Source of the DNA: Alternaria dauci
Lineage: Eukaryota; Ascomycota; Dothideomycetes; Pleosporales; Pleosporaceae
Reading direction: 5' to 3'
Assembly (NCBI RefSeq): GCF_042100115.1
Contig: NC_091281.1
Coordinates: forward strand, 496,001-560,000
DNA: 64,000 bases
Part shown: one piece after another, positions 1 through 10,153 of the stretch
Numbering within the stretch: the stretch's first letter is position 1
How the letters are laid out: each line of letters opens with the position of its first letter
Notes under the pieces: model-generated
Told to the model about the DNA's origin: nothing
The model's input: the letters and a program-made list of their open reading frames with translations, nothing else
The model's database searches: none
Program-made: the position numbers and the translations under genes

Positions 1-15
1 CATCCAAGGATAACC

Positions 16-834
16 TCACTCCCAGATACCAAACCACTTCTTGACCCTCCTCCTCCTGATGCCATCCTCACCAACATAATACCTCGGGTCTTCAACATAC
101 TCCTCGCCCCTCTCTTCAGCCTCCTTCTTTCTCTCCAACCGGTACAGCTTCCTCTTCTCGACCTCTTCAGCCTGCCTCAGCCTCTGCTGCTGGATCTGCT
201 GCGAGATGTGTTCCATGTGCATCTTGTAGACTTCGATGAAGCGCGAGCTTGACTCGATGGGGTGGCGGAAAAAGTCTTTGCGTGTAGGGACCAGGTGGCC
301 ATAGATGGTCTTGGCCATGAAGTCCATGTACCATGCTGCTATGGCGAGGGAGATGAGTATGCCCTGTTGAACAAGGTGGGGTTAGCACGAGGGGACGTCT
401 GGAGAGTCAGGTGGGGTAGGTGGTAGAGGGAGTGTTACAAATGTTATCCATATGTGAATTGCCCGAGTGTGGAAGAACCAATGCGAGAAGGAGCCCTCTG
501 GACTCATCATGTTTGGGTATTTCTTCTGTGCCATGCGCTTCTTGTCTTCTTCGGTGATGGTCGGGCCATAGATTCTGTTCTGTACATTGCGGTTTGGGGG
601 TCGCGCGCTATGTGATGGCGGTCGGTACTTGTCAGGCTGTGGAATCACGGGCGCTCCCCTTTGCTGCTGTGCTTCTCGCCGTCTCCGGAACTCTTCTGAC
701 AGGCCCTTGGGAGTGATGGAGGCATGGCGGACACTTGTGGGTGAGGGCAGCGGGAGAAAGGCGCGGGCTTGGGGTCGCAAGAGCAGAGGACCCCGGGGAA
801 GGAGAAAGCGTGTCACCGATTGGAGCGTGGCCAT
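16..834 (-). CDS. Putative mitochondrial single-pass membrane protein
   Basis: Two exons (834-439 and 363-16) joined across a 75-nt GT-AG intron give 247 residues. The N-terminus is rich in Arg, Leu and Ser with no acidic residues for about 35 residues, as in a mitochondrial presequence. One hydrophobic segment (about residues 126-145, around IWITFGILISLAIAAWY) spans the splice junction, which supports the splice. The C-terminal half is highly charged, with a Gln/Glu/Lys/Arg helix that is probably a coiled coil. I do not recognise a named family. The likely location, the mitochondrial inner membrane, is inferred from the presequence and single span. It is divergent from the methyltransferase gene, with 309 bp between the two starts. 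Confidence 0.75.
364..438 (-). other. Intron of the mitochondrial membrane protein gene
   Basis: GTAACA donor and CAACAG acceptor. Removing it joins ...WITF to GILIS..., rebuilding one continuous hydrophobic helix. Reading through instead gives a proline-rich tail and a stop. Confidence 0.75.
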
Positions 835-1143
835 GGCTGTGGGTGGTGATGGCGATCTTCGTCGTCGTCTCGGGGTTGCGCAGAATCATAGGATGAAGAT
901 CTTCAGGTGCCGGAGAAAGCCCGGGCCGGCGCATACGGTACAATTAATCGTTTGGGCATCATCTCACCTCCTCACATCTTTCCTCACCGCAACAAGCTTC
1001 TTTTTACTGACATCGCGCGGATACACGCGCTTCGGCTGCAAATACAGGACCTTTGTTGTCTACATCACTTACGTTCTATCTGTTAGTGGAGAGAGGACGA
1101 CTAATGGCAGAATAGTATTGACCCCAGTGTGTCCTAGGTAGCA
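835..1143. promoter_or_regulatory. Divergent promoter region
   Basis: 309 bp between the starts of the mitochondrial membrane protein (minus) and the methyltransferase (plus). It must carry both promoters. No specific element was identified. A long plus-strand open frame overlapping it is the antisense of the first gene's presequence exon. Confidence 0.5.
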
Positions 1144-1986
1144 ATGCCGTCCAAGCAACCGCCTGCCTTCGGGTCGCAGGCCTACTGGAATGATCGCTTC
1201 GCTTCCAACACGGATCCCTTTGAATGGCTCGAGGCTCCCAATGCCCTGGATCCCTACATTGTCGATTCTTTAGACGCTTCACCCACGCCCAAGCCTGAAC
1301 TTGTCCACATAGGTTGCGGCACGTCGCTACTATCCTATCACTTGCGCGCCCATGTAGACAGCCCGCAACAGATACACAATTTGGACTACTCGGAAGTGGC
1401 CATTGAGGTGGGCAAGATCCGTGAACAGGAGATATACCAGGATCCGAGAGCCAATGTCGCGTGCATGCGCTGGGACGCGGTAGATCTGCTCGACTACAAG
1501 TCTTTGATGCGCGTATGCAAACGTGCTGCCTACTCTGTTATAGTTGACAAGTCAACATCCGACTCCATTGCCTGTGCAGAGGACGTCCTTGTTCCTTCGC
1601 CGTACCCGGTAGCACTTCGATCCTATGAACCCCTAGATTTGGATGCCGCCCAATCTCCGGAACTTGTTCATCCTTTGGCCGTCATGACTGTGCATCTAGC
1701 GCTCGTGGCGAAACCCGGGGCGCGGTGGATTTCTCTATCATACTCTAACGATCGTTTCTATTTCCTGGATGCATCCGCAAAGGACGTCATACCTCCAGGT
1801 GTAGCTTTCCCACATCCAGGTGACCTGTGGCATGTCGTGGAGAAGCGTGAGATTGAGGGCGCCGAATGGCAAGTACAGAACGACAAGAGAGATGGTGCGG
1901 TAACACATAGACCAAAGGTGGGCAACTTTGTATACATTCTGGAGAGAACCCATTCACCCTTATTTATTCGCGGAGAACACGTTTGA
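1144..1986 (+). CDS. Class I SAM-dependent methyltransferase (METTL13/EEF1A-methyltransferase-like)
   Basis: Intronless, 280 residues. The N-terminal block with YWNDRF followed by a motif I (ELVHIGCGTSLLSYHL, about residues 53-68) is typical of the methyltransferase family that includes the N-terminal domains of METTL13 and of ECE2/EEF1AKMT4. An acidic motif II (LDYSEVAIE) and a motif with VDKSTSDSI, equivalent to the family's DKGTLD, follow in the expected order. By family, it probably methylates a protein substrate such as a translation factor; the substrate cannot be read from sequence. The start is chosen because the family begins just before YWNDRF. It shares a divergent promoter with the preceding gene. 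Confidence 0.85.
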   Translation: MPSKQPPAFGSQAYWNDRFASNTDPFEWLEAPNALDPYIVDSLDASPTPKPELVHIGCGTSLLSYHLRAHVDSPQQIHNLDYSEVAIEVGKIREQEIYQDPRANVACMRWDAVDLLDYKSLMRVCKRAAYSVIVDKSTSDSIACAEDVLVPSPYPVALRSYEPLDLDAAQSPELVHPLAVMTVHLALVAKPGARWISLSYSNDRFYFLDASAKDVIPPGVAFPHPGDLWHVVEKREIEGAEWQVQNDKRDGAVTHRPKVGNFVYILERTHSPLFIRGEHV

Positions 1987-2646
1987 GCAAAACACGATTT
2001 GGTTTCTCCACATCAGCATTTGGCCAGGACAGAATCACACCACGGGACCACCAAGCCACTTTTCATAACAGATACTCCCGTCGGCCCACAAGTATTTCCC
2101 AAACATCACTGCTGGGCGAATCCGCATCTATCATAGATGTGCCTCATTTTGTTGGAACTCTTGCGTGCAGTCTCCAGAGTTAAATAGAGGACGAAGGCCA
2201 TCGCACTCTGTTGGTACGCCGTCGTGTTGCGGAACAAGGGCTGGCACGTGGGCAGCTGACGGTGGAATACTGCAGTCTAGGACTCATGGGGCATTATCTC
2301 GGCTTGTCGGGTTGTACGGAGCTAGACGCTATCTGGGTGGTCTAAAGGAACTGGTTACATTAGGATGGTTTGGGTATTTAGCATGTTGAGAAGAATCGGT
2401 ATTGAGCCAAGTGGAAATATTTCCGCGTTTCAAAGTACCGCGCCTTCCTTGCGACAGACAGGCTACTCTAGGCTGGGAGTCATAGGCTAGTGTAATCGTA
2501 CCTTTTGTTTACAATGAGTTGCGCTCTCGTACAACTTGCACCAGCGTACTGCACTCACCAAAAATGAGGTTCCTCGCATCCTTGCGTTGGCTATGATTTC
2601 ATTGGTCTAACCCGACTACCATCAAGCTACAGTTTAGGCATCGATC
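1987..2646. other. Intergenic region, methyltransferase to Nudix gene
   Basis: 660 bp between tandem plus-strand genes. It must contain the 3' end of the methyltransferase transcript and the Nudix promoter. The open frames here are short and have no recognisable content. Confidence 0.5.
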
Positions 2647-3237
2647 ATGATAATGCACATCCCCACCATTGATACCAGGCGCCTCTTCGCATACAACATG
2701 GCACAATCGCCCTGTCCGACACGCCAATACACCTCGGAAAACTTCATCGAGAGCTGCGGCGCCGTTGTTCACGACCCCACTCTCCAGAAGATCTGCCTCA
2801 TCCACGTCGCTAAAACAAACATGTGGGTGCTACCCAAAGGACGGCGAAACGTTGGAGAAGCGCATAGACAAGCGGCACTGCGCGAAGTATACGAGGAAAC
2901 TGGGTATAGATGTCAGATCCTGCCTGTGGACATGGTTGCTAGAACGCCTCTGGCAGGTGATGCGGCGGCTGCTCCTGATGTGCCGCGCATGTTGCATAGT
3001 TCGGTGGAGCCTTTCATGGTTACTGTCAGAAATGTGAGGGAGGGCCAGGGCGTCAAGATTATTTGGTGGTATGTCGCGATGATGTATGAAGTTGCTGGTG
3101 AAACAAAAGGGCCTGGTGAAGAGGGTGTTGAGACAGGCCTGTTCTCCTATCTTGAAGCTGAACAGTTGCTATTTTACGAAACGGATCGAGAAGTGTTGCG
3201 CAAGGCCAAGGTACTTGTTGATACTTTGATTGAGTAG
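2647..3237 (+). CDS. Nudix hydrolase
   Basis: Intronless, 196 residues from the first ATG, or 179 from the ATG at 2698 (MAQSPCP), which may be the true start. The Nudix box is complete: G-x5-E-x7-REVYEETGY (roughly residues 73-95), providing the Glu residues that bind the catalytic metal. The segment before it (SCGAVV then MWVLPKG) is the usual Nudix beta-grasp. Family members cleave nucleoside diphosphates linked to another moiety; the spacing resembles the diphosphoinositol-polyphosphate/diadenosine-polyphosphate group, but the substrate is not determinable. The stop codon lies only 32 bp from the stop of the convergent GST-like gene, so the transcripts probably overlap. Confidence 0.85.
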   Translation: MIMHIPTIDTRRLFAYNMAQSPCPTRQYTSENFIESCGAVVHDPTLQKICLIHVAKTNMWVLPKGRRNVGEAHRQAALREVYEETGYRCQILPVDMVARTPLAGDAAAAPDVPRMLHSSVEPFMVTVRNVREGQGVKIIWWYVAMMYEVAGETKGPGEEGVETGLFSYLEAEQLLFYETDREVLRKAKVLVDTLIE

Positions 3238-3269
3238 AATAGGCCTCTGGGTTACGTGCAACGTACGAA

Positions 3270-4112
3270 CTAATCTTCTTTCTCCAACCACTGCTTGCTC
3301 GCCTCAAAGACGTTTGGGAAGGTATCATCGAGAGCCAGAACCCTCCTGAAATAATCCTCGTTTATGCGTCTGATGAAATGCAACATAGACACGAGGATGA
3401 AGTCAGCATAAGAGACTGCTTCCTGATTAGCATACATGGTGAAAATCTTCCACTGGGGACGTGTTAACTTACCAGTCTGACCGAGAAAGTACAGGCCGCC
3501 ATTCTTCCTCAGTAGATCGCCCATCTCCTTTGCCGGCGCTGCAGCCTTCTCCCAGCACTCCTCCGCATTAGCATCCTTCTCTACTTGTTCCAGTGGCTTC
3601 CCGAACATCTTCTCCCTCGTCTCGTAATAGTAATCAGCGCTCGGCTTGTTCAACATCACTACTGGTACCTGAGGGATCAGTAGGGGCCTGAGCGGACCTA
3701 TTATCTTGGGAATATGGTCCCTGATCCTCACGACGATTGGATCGTCGAGATGTAAAGAAGGGGTTGGGTACTGCTTCTCGAGCTCCAAAGCAATAGGCCA
3801 TGAGTCCATTTGGTAGGTTCCGTTTGCATGCTTGATAGCAGGAATGGTGTAGTCGGAGGAATAGCCAGGTGCGTCCTTGGGATTTGGGGGAATGCCGAGG
3901 GATTTGAACTTTGGTGCTACGTTGGGGTACTCCACCCACTCGGTCGTGTAGTCAATCTTCTTGTAGTTCAAGATCATGCGAGCTACAAGCTTGTCAGTGT
4001 TCCCGATGTAACATAGTTGATCTGGAAGGAACGTACTCTTCCATGGGTTCAACGACCACGCGATGCCGTCTCTGCTAGGGAGGTCAAATAGGATTACCTT
4101 TGACGATAACAT
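3270..4112 (-). CDS. Glutathione S-transferase-like protein
   Basis: Three exons (4112-4037, 3982-3473, 3418-3270) give 244 residues. The first junction gives NPWKTRMILNYKKIDY, the GST N-terminal helix and strand. It continues to a thioredoxin-fold core with DYTIPAIK and a SWPIALELEK segment (the usual cis-Pro/SNAIARYL position). The C-terminal all-helical domain ends with SYADFILVSMLHF. This layout matches the fungal GSTs related to bacterial beta-etherases (LigE/UstS-like). A likely role is conjugating glutathione to electrophiles, but the substrate is unknown. An upstream in-frame ATG would add a hydrophobic 40-residue leader, which I consider 5' untranslated sequence. The second intron uses the AG of GAAG rather than the nearer CAG, because only that keeps the frame. 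Confidence 0.8.
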   Translation of the reverse strand: MLSSKVILFDLPSRDGIAWSLNPWKSTFLPDQLCYIGNTDKLVARMILNYKKIDYTTEWVEYPNVAPKFKSLGIPPNPKDAPGYSSDYTIPAIKHANGTYQMDSWPIALELEKQYPTPSLHLDDPIVVRIRDHIPKIIGPLRPLLIPQVPVVMLNKPSADYYYETREKMFGKPLEQVEKDANAEECWEKAAAPAKEMGDLLRKNGGLYFLGQTGKLTRPQWKIFTMYANQEAVSYADFILVSMLHFIRRINEDYFRRVLALDDTFPNVFEASKQWLEKED

Positions 4113-5432
4113 TGTTGCTTGGTTGTGGTATTGAATAGCTGCAAACAAAACGAGAATAAATACGACAACGAACGTGTCGATGTCAATTGCTGTCGCGCCC
4201 TTCGAGGTATCTTCCCCACAATCATTTGTCATCTACCAGTAGTGCCATGTGGGAATGGTCGGCGTGGAGCTCTCGCCCGCGGATCATCGCTAAATCCACC
4301 ACTCCGTAGCATCGTGGTGACGGATGCGTTGCATACAGCAGTACAGAATGGTTGCAGTGCCTGTTCGCCGTCCGGGGTTGGTGAGTGCAAGCTGACAAAG
4401 TCGTCAGGCGTGCGAGCCGCGGCCGAAGTTCAGATACTCCCCTCCCACGCGGACAGTCACGTCGCCTACAACAACATCTACAACAACATTCACAAAACAC
4501 TGATCTGGGCCCTCTTGCATCCTCGCATAATTTTCGCAAGCGTAGAGCCAATCCAGGCGTATTCTGCGACATCCTACAGTACAAGCTTTCCGCCTTACGC
4601 TTCCCGCGCTACTCAAGTACCCTCCCGCCGTTGCATTCTAGGCGAGTGAGGACTTCAGCCCCCTCGTGGCTTCAAGCCACCTGCACACTCAAAACGCTAG
4701 ATGCGCCTCGATAAAACAATGTGGACTCAACAGACTACGGGTGCTAACAATAGGATGACCGGTCACTACACTCATTGGCTCTAGTGTAAGACTCAGCCTT
4801 CCGTTCGGTAGAATGCAGGACGCATAGGATCATGAGCTGAATCACGCTTTTGTATCGGGGGCTGCTTCACGATAGGCGCATGGTGAGTAGCAGAACGATT
4901 CTTCCATCTTCTATTATTATACCCTGATGCCTCTCATCGTCTGTTCTTCCAGCGGGGTTGTCTCGTTGCTTCGCCTGCCTTGTGCAGCTCAAGGGGCTTG
5001 CAGCTGCGCTTGTTCAGGCCCCCAAACTTTCAGCCCCCAGAGCCCTCAATGCTTCCTGGATCGCTGCGCGGGAACCCGTCGGGAGGAAGCGATAAGAACG
5101 CCATGTGCGCTCATGGAAATCGTTCCATATCCTCTGCCTTGGATCATACCTCCTGCGACTTCCCTAGGCAAAGCCTTGCAATCTACCCCGCGATAGCTCT
5201 TGTTTGTCTTCATATATCCAGTAACCGCAACCACTACCATTGTATCAGCGATTCCGATCTTGCCGACGCACACGCATGCAGCCCTACTCGCTACTTGGTT
5301 AGGCTAGATCCATCCGGAACGCTTGCACCTTCCCGTCTGACTGGGTACGGGAGCTGAAGCTGAGCAAGCCCACCTTTACAGCTGTGGAGTAAAGCTCCGA
5401 TACATTAACTTGTCGAAACGAAGCAAATAGCG
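4113..5432. other. Intergenic region, no gene seen
   Basis: 1.3 kb between the divergent GST-like gene and the large membrane protein gene. Overlapping open frames up to 176 codons exist on both strands, but none has recognisable motifs or plausible splice context. It probably holds two promoters. Confidence 0.5.
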
Positions 5433-7472
5433 ATGGACCGCAACCGCACAGTCAGTGGCGGGCATTCGGACGTTGCACCGTTGATGAGCTCAGCCGAACC
5501 GCCAAGTTACGACAGTGGAGATGTAGCCATGCAGCACGATACATCGTACGCACCCGACGATACGTCGTACTCGCCCCCGATGGTTCTGTCGCCCGAAATC
5601 ATAGACTCCAAAGGTGGTGCATACACGACCCTGAACACCCCCCGTACCCCCAGCTCCATATTCGACGTAGAAGACGGAACATTCCAGAACAAACATCACA
5701 AAAAGGTTAAGCGTTTCGACCACCATGAGGCTCGGATGACGCTCCTGAAGACTGGAGCGATGAAGCTCCTCGTGACACTGTTCTTCAGTGCAGCCATGTG
5801 TGTCACACTCAAATCGTGGGAAGGATTCCGCGGCCGCATCGTCCTCTCCAATCTCGATGTCCGAATCTTCAACTCGCTCACAATTGGTATCTCGCTGTGT
5901 CTGGGTCTGAACATTTTAGCGTCGTTGAAACACTACGCGTCCGTGTTTCGGTGGTCGTTTCTTACCAGACGCTATGTTAGTCTGGAGGTGTTTGACCTCA
6001 TATTGCACCTGAGCTCGCTTGCCAAGGTCACCAAGTTGATGATTCTCAGCTCGCCTGGATTTCGTGGCAAGAAGTGGCTACGCAAGTTTGGCTGGTTCAA
6101 GGACGTCAGAGACGATGGAACCAAGTGGATGTGGCTGGCGTGCCTAGCTTGGCTGTCTATCAACATTGGCTCTCAGATCTTGGTTGCATTGCTGAGTTTG
6201 TTCTGGCCGATGGAGAACTCGGACCTTCCCCTTTTCTCCCATGGCACTGTCATTGTTGCCGACATGAATGGGTGGTCTGTTAATGACACCTCACCCATGC
6301 TGATCGATGGGAAGCCCCGATTCACCGAGAACTCGCTCGAGACGGCTTGGGTATTCGGCACGCAGGCCATGGATTACCCGGACTTCCCTTTTACGACTAT
6401 CGAAGAAATGACAACCGATCCATCCGGCTTACAAGGCGCACCCATCTACAGAGGCGACGACGCCTGGCACTATCGCTTCTTCAACCGCGACCCAAAGCAT
6501 CCGTGGATCAACTATGTAGCTAGCTCCCGCACTATAAGCGTGCAGGCAACATGCGAAAAGCTTGAGCTACAGAATAGCACGCTGCAGGACGACGAACGTG
6601 GTATATATCTCATGGGAAGGAAGCCAGGGACCGAAGAATATACGCAGCACAATGTCACTGAAACAGCTTGGGGGTCCGTGACTTGGATGGCATCTGTGTA
6701 TGAAGGCTGTGGTCCGAGGTGCACAAACTTTACCGTGGTCCGACTACCAGATGACATACGTGTGAACGACACGTCGCTGTTCCTCTGCAACAATACCGTC
6801 GGAGAAGTGGAGTCTGGCAAGTTCAAAAACGACATCATAGTAAACGGTCGCAACGCTTCGGATGCAGTCTTTGGCAGCGACGACTTTGCACGCATAGCCG
6901 CTGGGGCACTTGGCTGGACAGGCTTCCCCTGGAACAGCTGGTACGATAAACAGACGCGATCCTACAGCCAAGGGTCCAAATGGTCACCAGCGGACGAGCT
7001 CAAGAAGGAAGATCTTGAAGACCTGCTAATGCGCTTCACGATTGGTGCAGTAGCGGGGTTTGACGACCACGGCATCCGCTACCACGTCACAGACCAAACG
7101 GTTGTTCCCTCGCAAGGGCAACAACTCAACGTGGACTGGTCGTACATCTTGAGTATTTTGGGTGGGATTTGCTTTATCCAATTCCTGGCACTCTGCATGT
7201 TGGTCGTGTTCGCTAATCGTACGATTGTGCGGGATGAGAGTTACTTTAGTATGGCTATGTTGCTGAACCCGGTTGTGAGTCGGGTCAAGGGCGAGTCGGC
7301 CATGGTGATGAGTGGGGACGAGATAAAAGAGACCAGGGCACTAAAGTTCAAGAAGATCAAGTACGACTACCATGAGGGAGGGAAGGGGGAGCCGAATCGC
7401 GTCGCCATCTTCTTTGAGGGCGAAGATCGGCGGGAAAGTAGGAAGAGTTGGGCGGCGGGGAGTTATGCTTAG
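5433..7472 (+). CDS. Fungal multi-pass plasma-membrane protein with large external domain
   Basis: Intronless, 679 residues. Residues 1-100 are Ser/Thr/Pro-rich and cytosolic in character. Three hydrophobic spans follow at about 108-127, 147-164 and 232-257. After them comes a domain of roughly 310 residues with several N-x-S/T sequons and cysteines (for example ATCEK and GCGPRCTNFT), which looks extracellular and disulfide-bonded. A fourth span lies near 570-594, followed by a Lys-rich cytosolic tail with KFKKIKYDYHEGG. The design (few spans around one large glycosylated loop) resembles many uncharacterised ascomycete surface proteins. I do not recognise a named family and assign no function. 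Confidence 0.8.
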   Translation: MDRNRTVSGGHSDVAPLMSSAEPPSYDSGDVAMQHDTSYAPDDTSYSPPMVLSPEIIDSKGGAYTTLNTPRTPSSIFDVEDGTFQNKHHKKVKRFDHHEARMTLLKTGAMKLLVTLFFSAAMCVTLKSWEGFRGRIVLSNLDVRIFNSLTIGISLCLGLNILASLKHYASVFRWSFLTRRYVSLEVFDLILHLSSLAKVTKLMILSSPGFRGKKWLRKFGWFKDVRDDGTKWMWLACLAWLSINIGSQILVALLSLFWPMENSDLPLFSHGTVIVADMNGWSVNDTSPMLIDGKPRFTENSLETAWVFGTQAMDYPDFPFTTIEEMTTDPSGLQGAPIYRGDDAWHYRFFNRDPKHPWINYVASSRTISVQATCEKLELQNSTLQDDERGIYLMGRKPGTEEYTQHNVTETAWGSVTWMASVYEGCGPRCTNFTVVRLPDDIRVNDTSLFLCNNTVGEVESGKFKNDIIVNGRNASDAVFGSDDFARIAAGALGWTGFPWNSWYDKQTRSYSQGSKWSPADELKKEDLEDLLMRFTIGAVAGFDDHGIRYHVTDQTVVPSQGQQLNVDWSYILSILGGICFIQFLALCMLVVFANRTIVRDESYFSMAMLLNPVVSRVKGESAMVMSGDEIKETRALKFKKIKYDYHEGGKGEPNRVAIFFEGEDRRESRKSWAAGSYA

Positions 7473-8058
7473 CTTGGCTGTACTCAGTACGCGTCTTGAA
7501 TTTCACGCATATGTTCAGAGTGGTGTTGTTGTTGCACTTGGTAAAACATGATGATGATGATGGTGATGATGATGTGCTGCATGCAGTACACGGCAGGCGG
7601 CGCAGCTCGGAAGGGATGGTTGGGTGGATCGAGCCGTTGCATGACGCTCACTTGACCACGACAGCGTGCTGGCCAGGTGACTAGACACAGCTCCCAAATG
7701 GACCGGCCCAGCCATGCTTGTGCACATGGAAATGCGTGGCGAGCCATTCATACAAGTTTTCTTTTTACTCTGATGACGGGAAGAGCGGATGGCGTACCGC
7801 GGCAGCCATGCAACCAATACAGAGGTTGTAGACTGCGCCTTGCTGCTATCGATTGATACTTGCCCGAGTCCCTACAGCCTCGTCTTGACTCGACTCGCCT
7901 CGTACGCCCTCACCCGACCAAGACTATGCTCATGCGATCATCCTTCACTTGCATCCATACCCATTTCGTATTGCTGGTGTAGTCGTACGCTCGCTCCGCG
8001 CATTGTTCGCCCACACATGTCGGCTCAGCCCACGGTTGAGGGGTAGCAGGATTCCACA
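7473..8058. other. Intergenic region with GAT microsatellite
   Basis: 586 bp between two plus-strand genes. Apart from a trinucleotide repeat near 7548-7575 nothing specific was recognised. It should hold the promoter of the UBTD-like gene. Confidence 0.5.
7548..7575. repeat. (ATG)n/(GAT)n microsatellite
   Basis: About nine trinucleotide units, interrupted once by GGT. Located in a 3' flank; no coding role seen. Confidence 0.85.
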
Positions 8059-9085
8059 ATGGTATGCTCGATGCAGATCGCAATGCCTCAGCGCACATTC
8101 CGCTGTGTCGCGCACACTCTAACCTACGTCATTTAGGGTTGTTGCGCCTCACGCACGAGCGACGACAGTCCGCCTGCTGTGCGCGCGCATTCGTCGTCGC
8201 GCAACATCACAGCGCCTTCGACGCGACCGAGCTCCATTCCCTCGCCACGCGCCTCACACGCCTCGCAGGGCAATGTGCCCCCGCCGCGAGCCGACAATCG
8301 CCCAAACACGCCCCTGAAGCCCATTCCCTCGGCCCAGCGCTCGCGCCTGCCCTCGACGCTCGCTTCCATCGCTACAAAGACCAGCAGCCGCGCCAAACCT
8401 CTGACTGCCTCGACGGCCCTGGCATGGACGCCATCGCGCCTTGAGAAGGAGCGTGGAGACTGGTGGGACACACAGGTGACCGGTTCCGAGCAGACATGGC
8501 GCGCGATACGCCTCGTGGCGCAACATCTACAGGCCGGGGAGCTGCAGGAGGCCCAGACGATGCTCGATGCCAATGACTGCACCTGTCCGACGGGACTACT
8601 CTGGCGAGGTGTATACGATCCCACCGGCGTCCAGTACAAAGTCCCCGAATGGGTCGTGGTGCAACCAGAGGGACTGGCGGAAGAGGGCGACATGGACGAC
8701 AAGGACGTGGCTGGACATGCCAGCTCCAACGCTATGCAGCAGAACACGCCTGACGACCTGGTCGATGACGATTCCAATGGCCTTGTACGTGTGCGACTAA
8801 GGACGAGCCATGACCAGAAGGATGTTCTGGTCGTCATTCGGATGAGAGACACTGTCGCAACCATCATTGAGAAGCTAAAGGGCCAAGCAAAGGTACGACT
8901 TCTCGCCCTTCGCTACACAGCCTGCGCAAAGCAACCACATGGCTAACAACACATAGCTCGATCCCACCGTCATAGTCCGCCTCGTCTACGGCGGACGCGT
9001 CTACCAGGACACCGACACGCTGGAATCTCATTCTTACTGGGACTTTGCTAACAACTTCACCCTCACTGCGCTCGTATTCCAGTAA
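8059..9085 (+). CDS. UBTD-type ubiquitin-like domain protein with lipidation motif
   Basis: Three exons (8059-8061, 8137-8892, 8957-9085) give 295 residues. The first exon is just the ATG. Splicing creates an N-terminus MGCCASR, a classic N-myristoylation plus palmitoylation motif comparable to the MGNC start of human UBTD1/2. Residues of about 75-190 match the UBTD (DC-UbP) N-terminal domain: LEKERGDWWDTQVTGS, then WRAIRLVAQHL, then CPTGLLWRGVYDPTGVQYKV. The C-terminal region (about 215-295) is a ubiquitin-like fold ending LVYGGRVYQDTDTLESHSYW. Animal members are thought to act as membrane-anchored adaptors linking ubiquitin ligases and E2 enzymes; that role here is inference. The 75-nt first intron has a CTAAC branch site and TTTAG acceptor. 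Confidence 0.88.
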
Positions 9086-10153
9086 ACAACACTTCCCTTG
9101 CATGTCCGCATCCCTACGCTTGTCCATCCAAAAGTATGGGAATCGTGGCTCACGCGGGTTCTTAGGTCTCTCACTGAGCACCTGAACTTTGTGCTTGAAG
9201 CACATGTCTTCTCGTTCCGGGACTTGGGCATAGAAGATCCTAATATCGACGCTTCTGGCCATGTGTCATCTGGCGGTAGCGAAACTGATCCTCCTTTTCT
9301 TCAGTCTACACGGCCGGACAGCAGCAGCGATGGTGAGACACCTGCTGCGTGGTGTCTGACCTTTTTGTGCAGCTTGATCAGCGCATACTTGGGCTTTCAG
9401 CGATGGATGTACTCTTCGCTGGAGTGAGTTTGGTCGGTGGCTTGTTTGATACCCTTTCCTTTCATTCCCCATTTTTCCTCCCCTCTACCAGCATGTCTGA
9501 AAATTCTTTGGCATATCACTACTGCGAGCTTGTAATTGAATTGGCCAGCTTAGGTCTGAAATATTTCTGAACCCCACTGGAATAAAACTTAATCTTTACC
9601 TTGATCACGCTTCGTCCACAATTCATCTAAAAAAACACATTGAGATGACAACGGTAGAGCATGTGCTCTAGATGGCTGGGCTACAGCGCGTAAGGTAGCA
9701 CGTACCATTGAGTCTTGCATTATGGCAGAGCAGACGCTCAAGATATCCGTGGCGTCCTCATTTCACTAGTCAGTGCTTCAACAATGCACATGTTAGATGA
9801 CAATGAGTTCATTCGCACACAAATATTAGATCAGTATCTCCGGTCTGTGCTTAACCCTGGGTCAGCAACATCACCACGTTCATCTAACAGAACGTTGATT
9901 CAGCTATTCTGATGAGAGGGAACTGATCTGACTCTGAACTGTTCTTCACGTTTTCACTATCGTTCCATCTAACTCAAAAGTCACAACATCATCTGCCGAT
10001 ACCATGATGGGTGCAGTTGACCCTGTGACATCATCGGCATTCTCCCCGAGGGAACATGGGCCGCCATGACGACGAACTACTCCCAACGCGAGTACCATAA
10101 AGACTCACTAAGAGGACAGCATTGTATATTCCTACAGCACAAACAACGCCAAC
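9086..10153. other. Intergenic region, no gene seen
   Basis: 1.07 kb between the UBTD-like gene and the aldo-keto reductase. Only short open frames are present, none recognisable. Confidence 0.5.

Noticed and set aside
587..1141. 184-codon plus-strand open frame
   Set aside because: It is antisense to the mitochondrial presequence exon and runs into the promoter. The minus-strand reading has a presequence and a proper splice.
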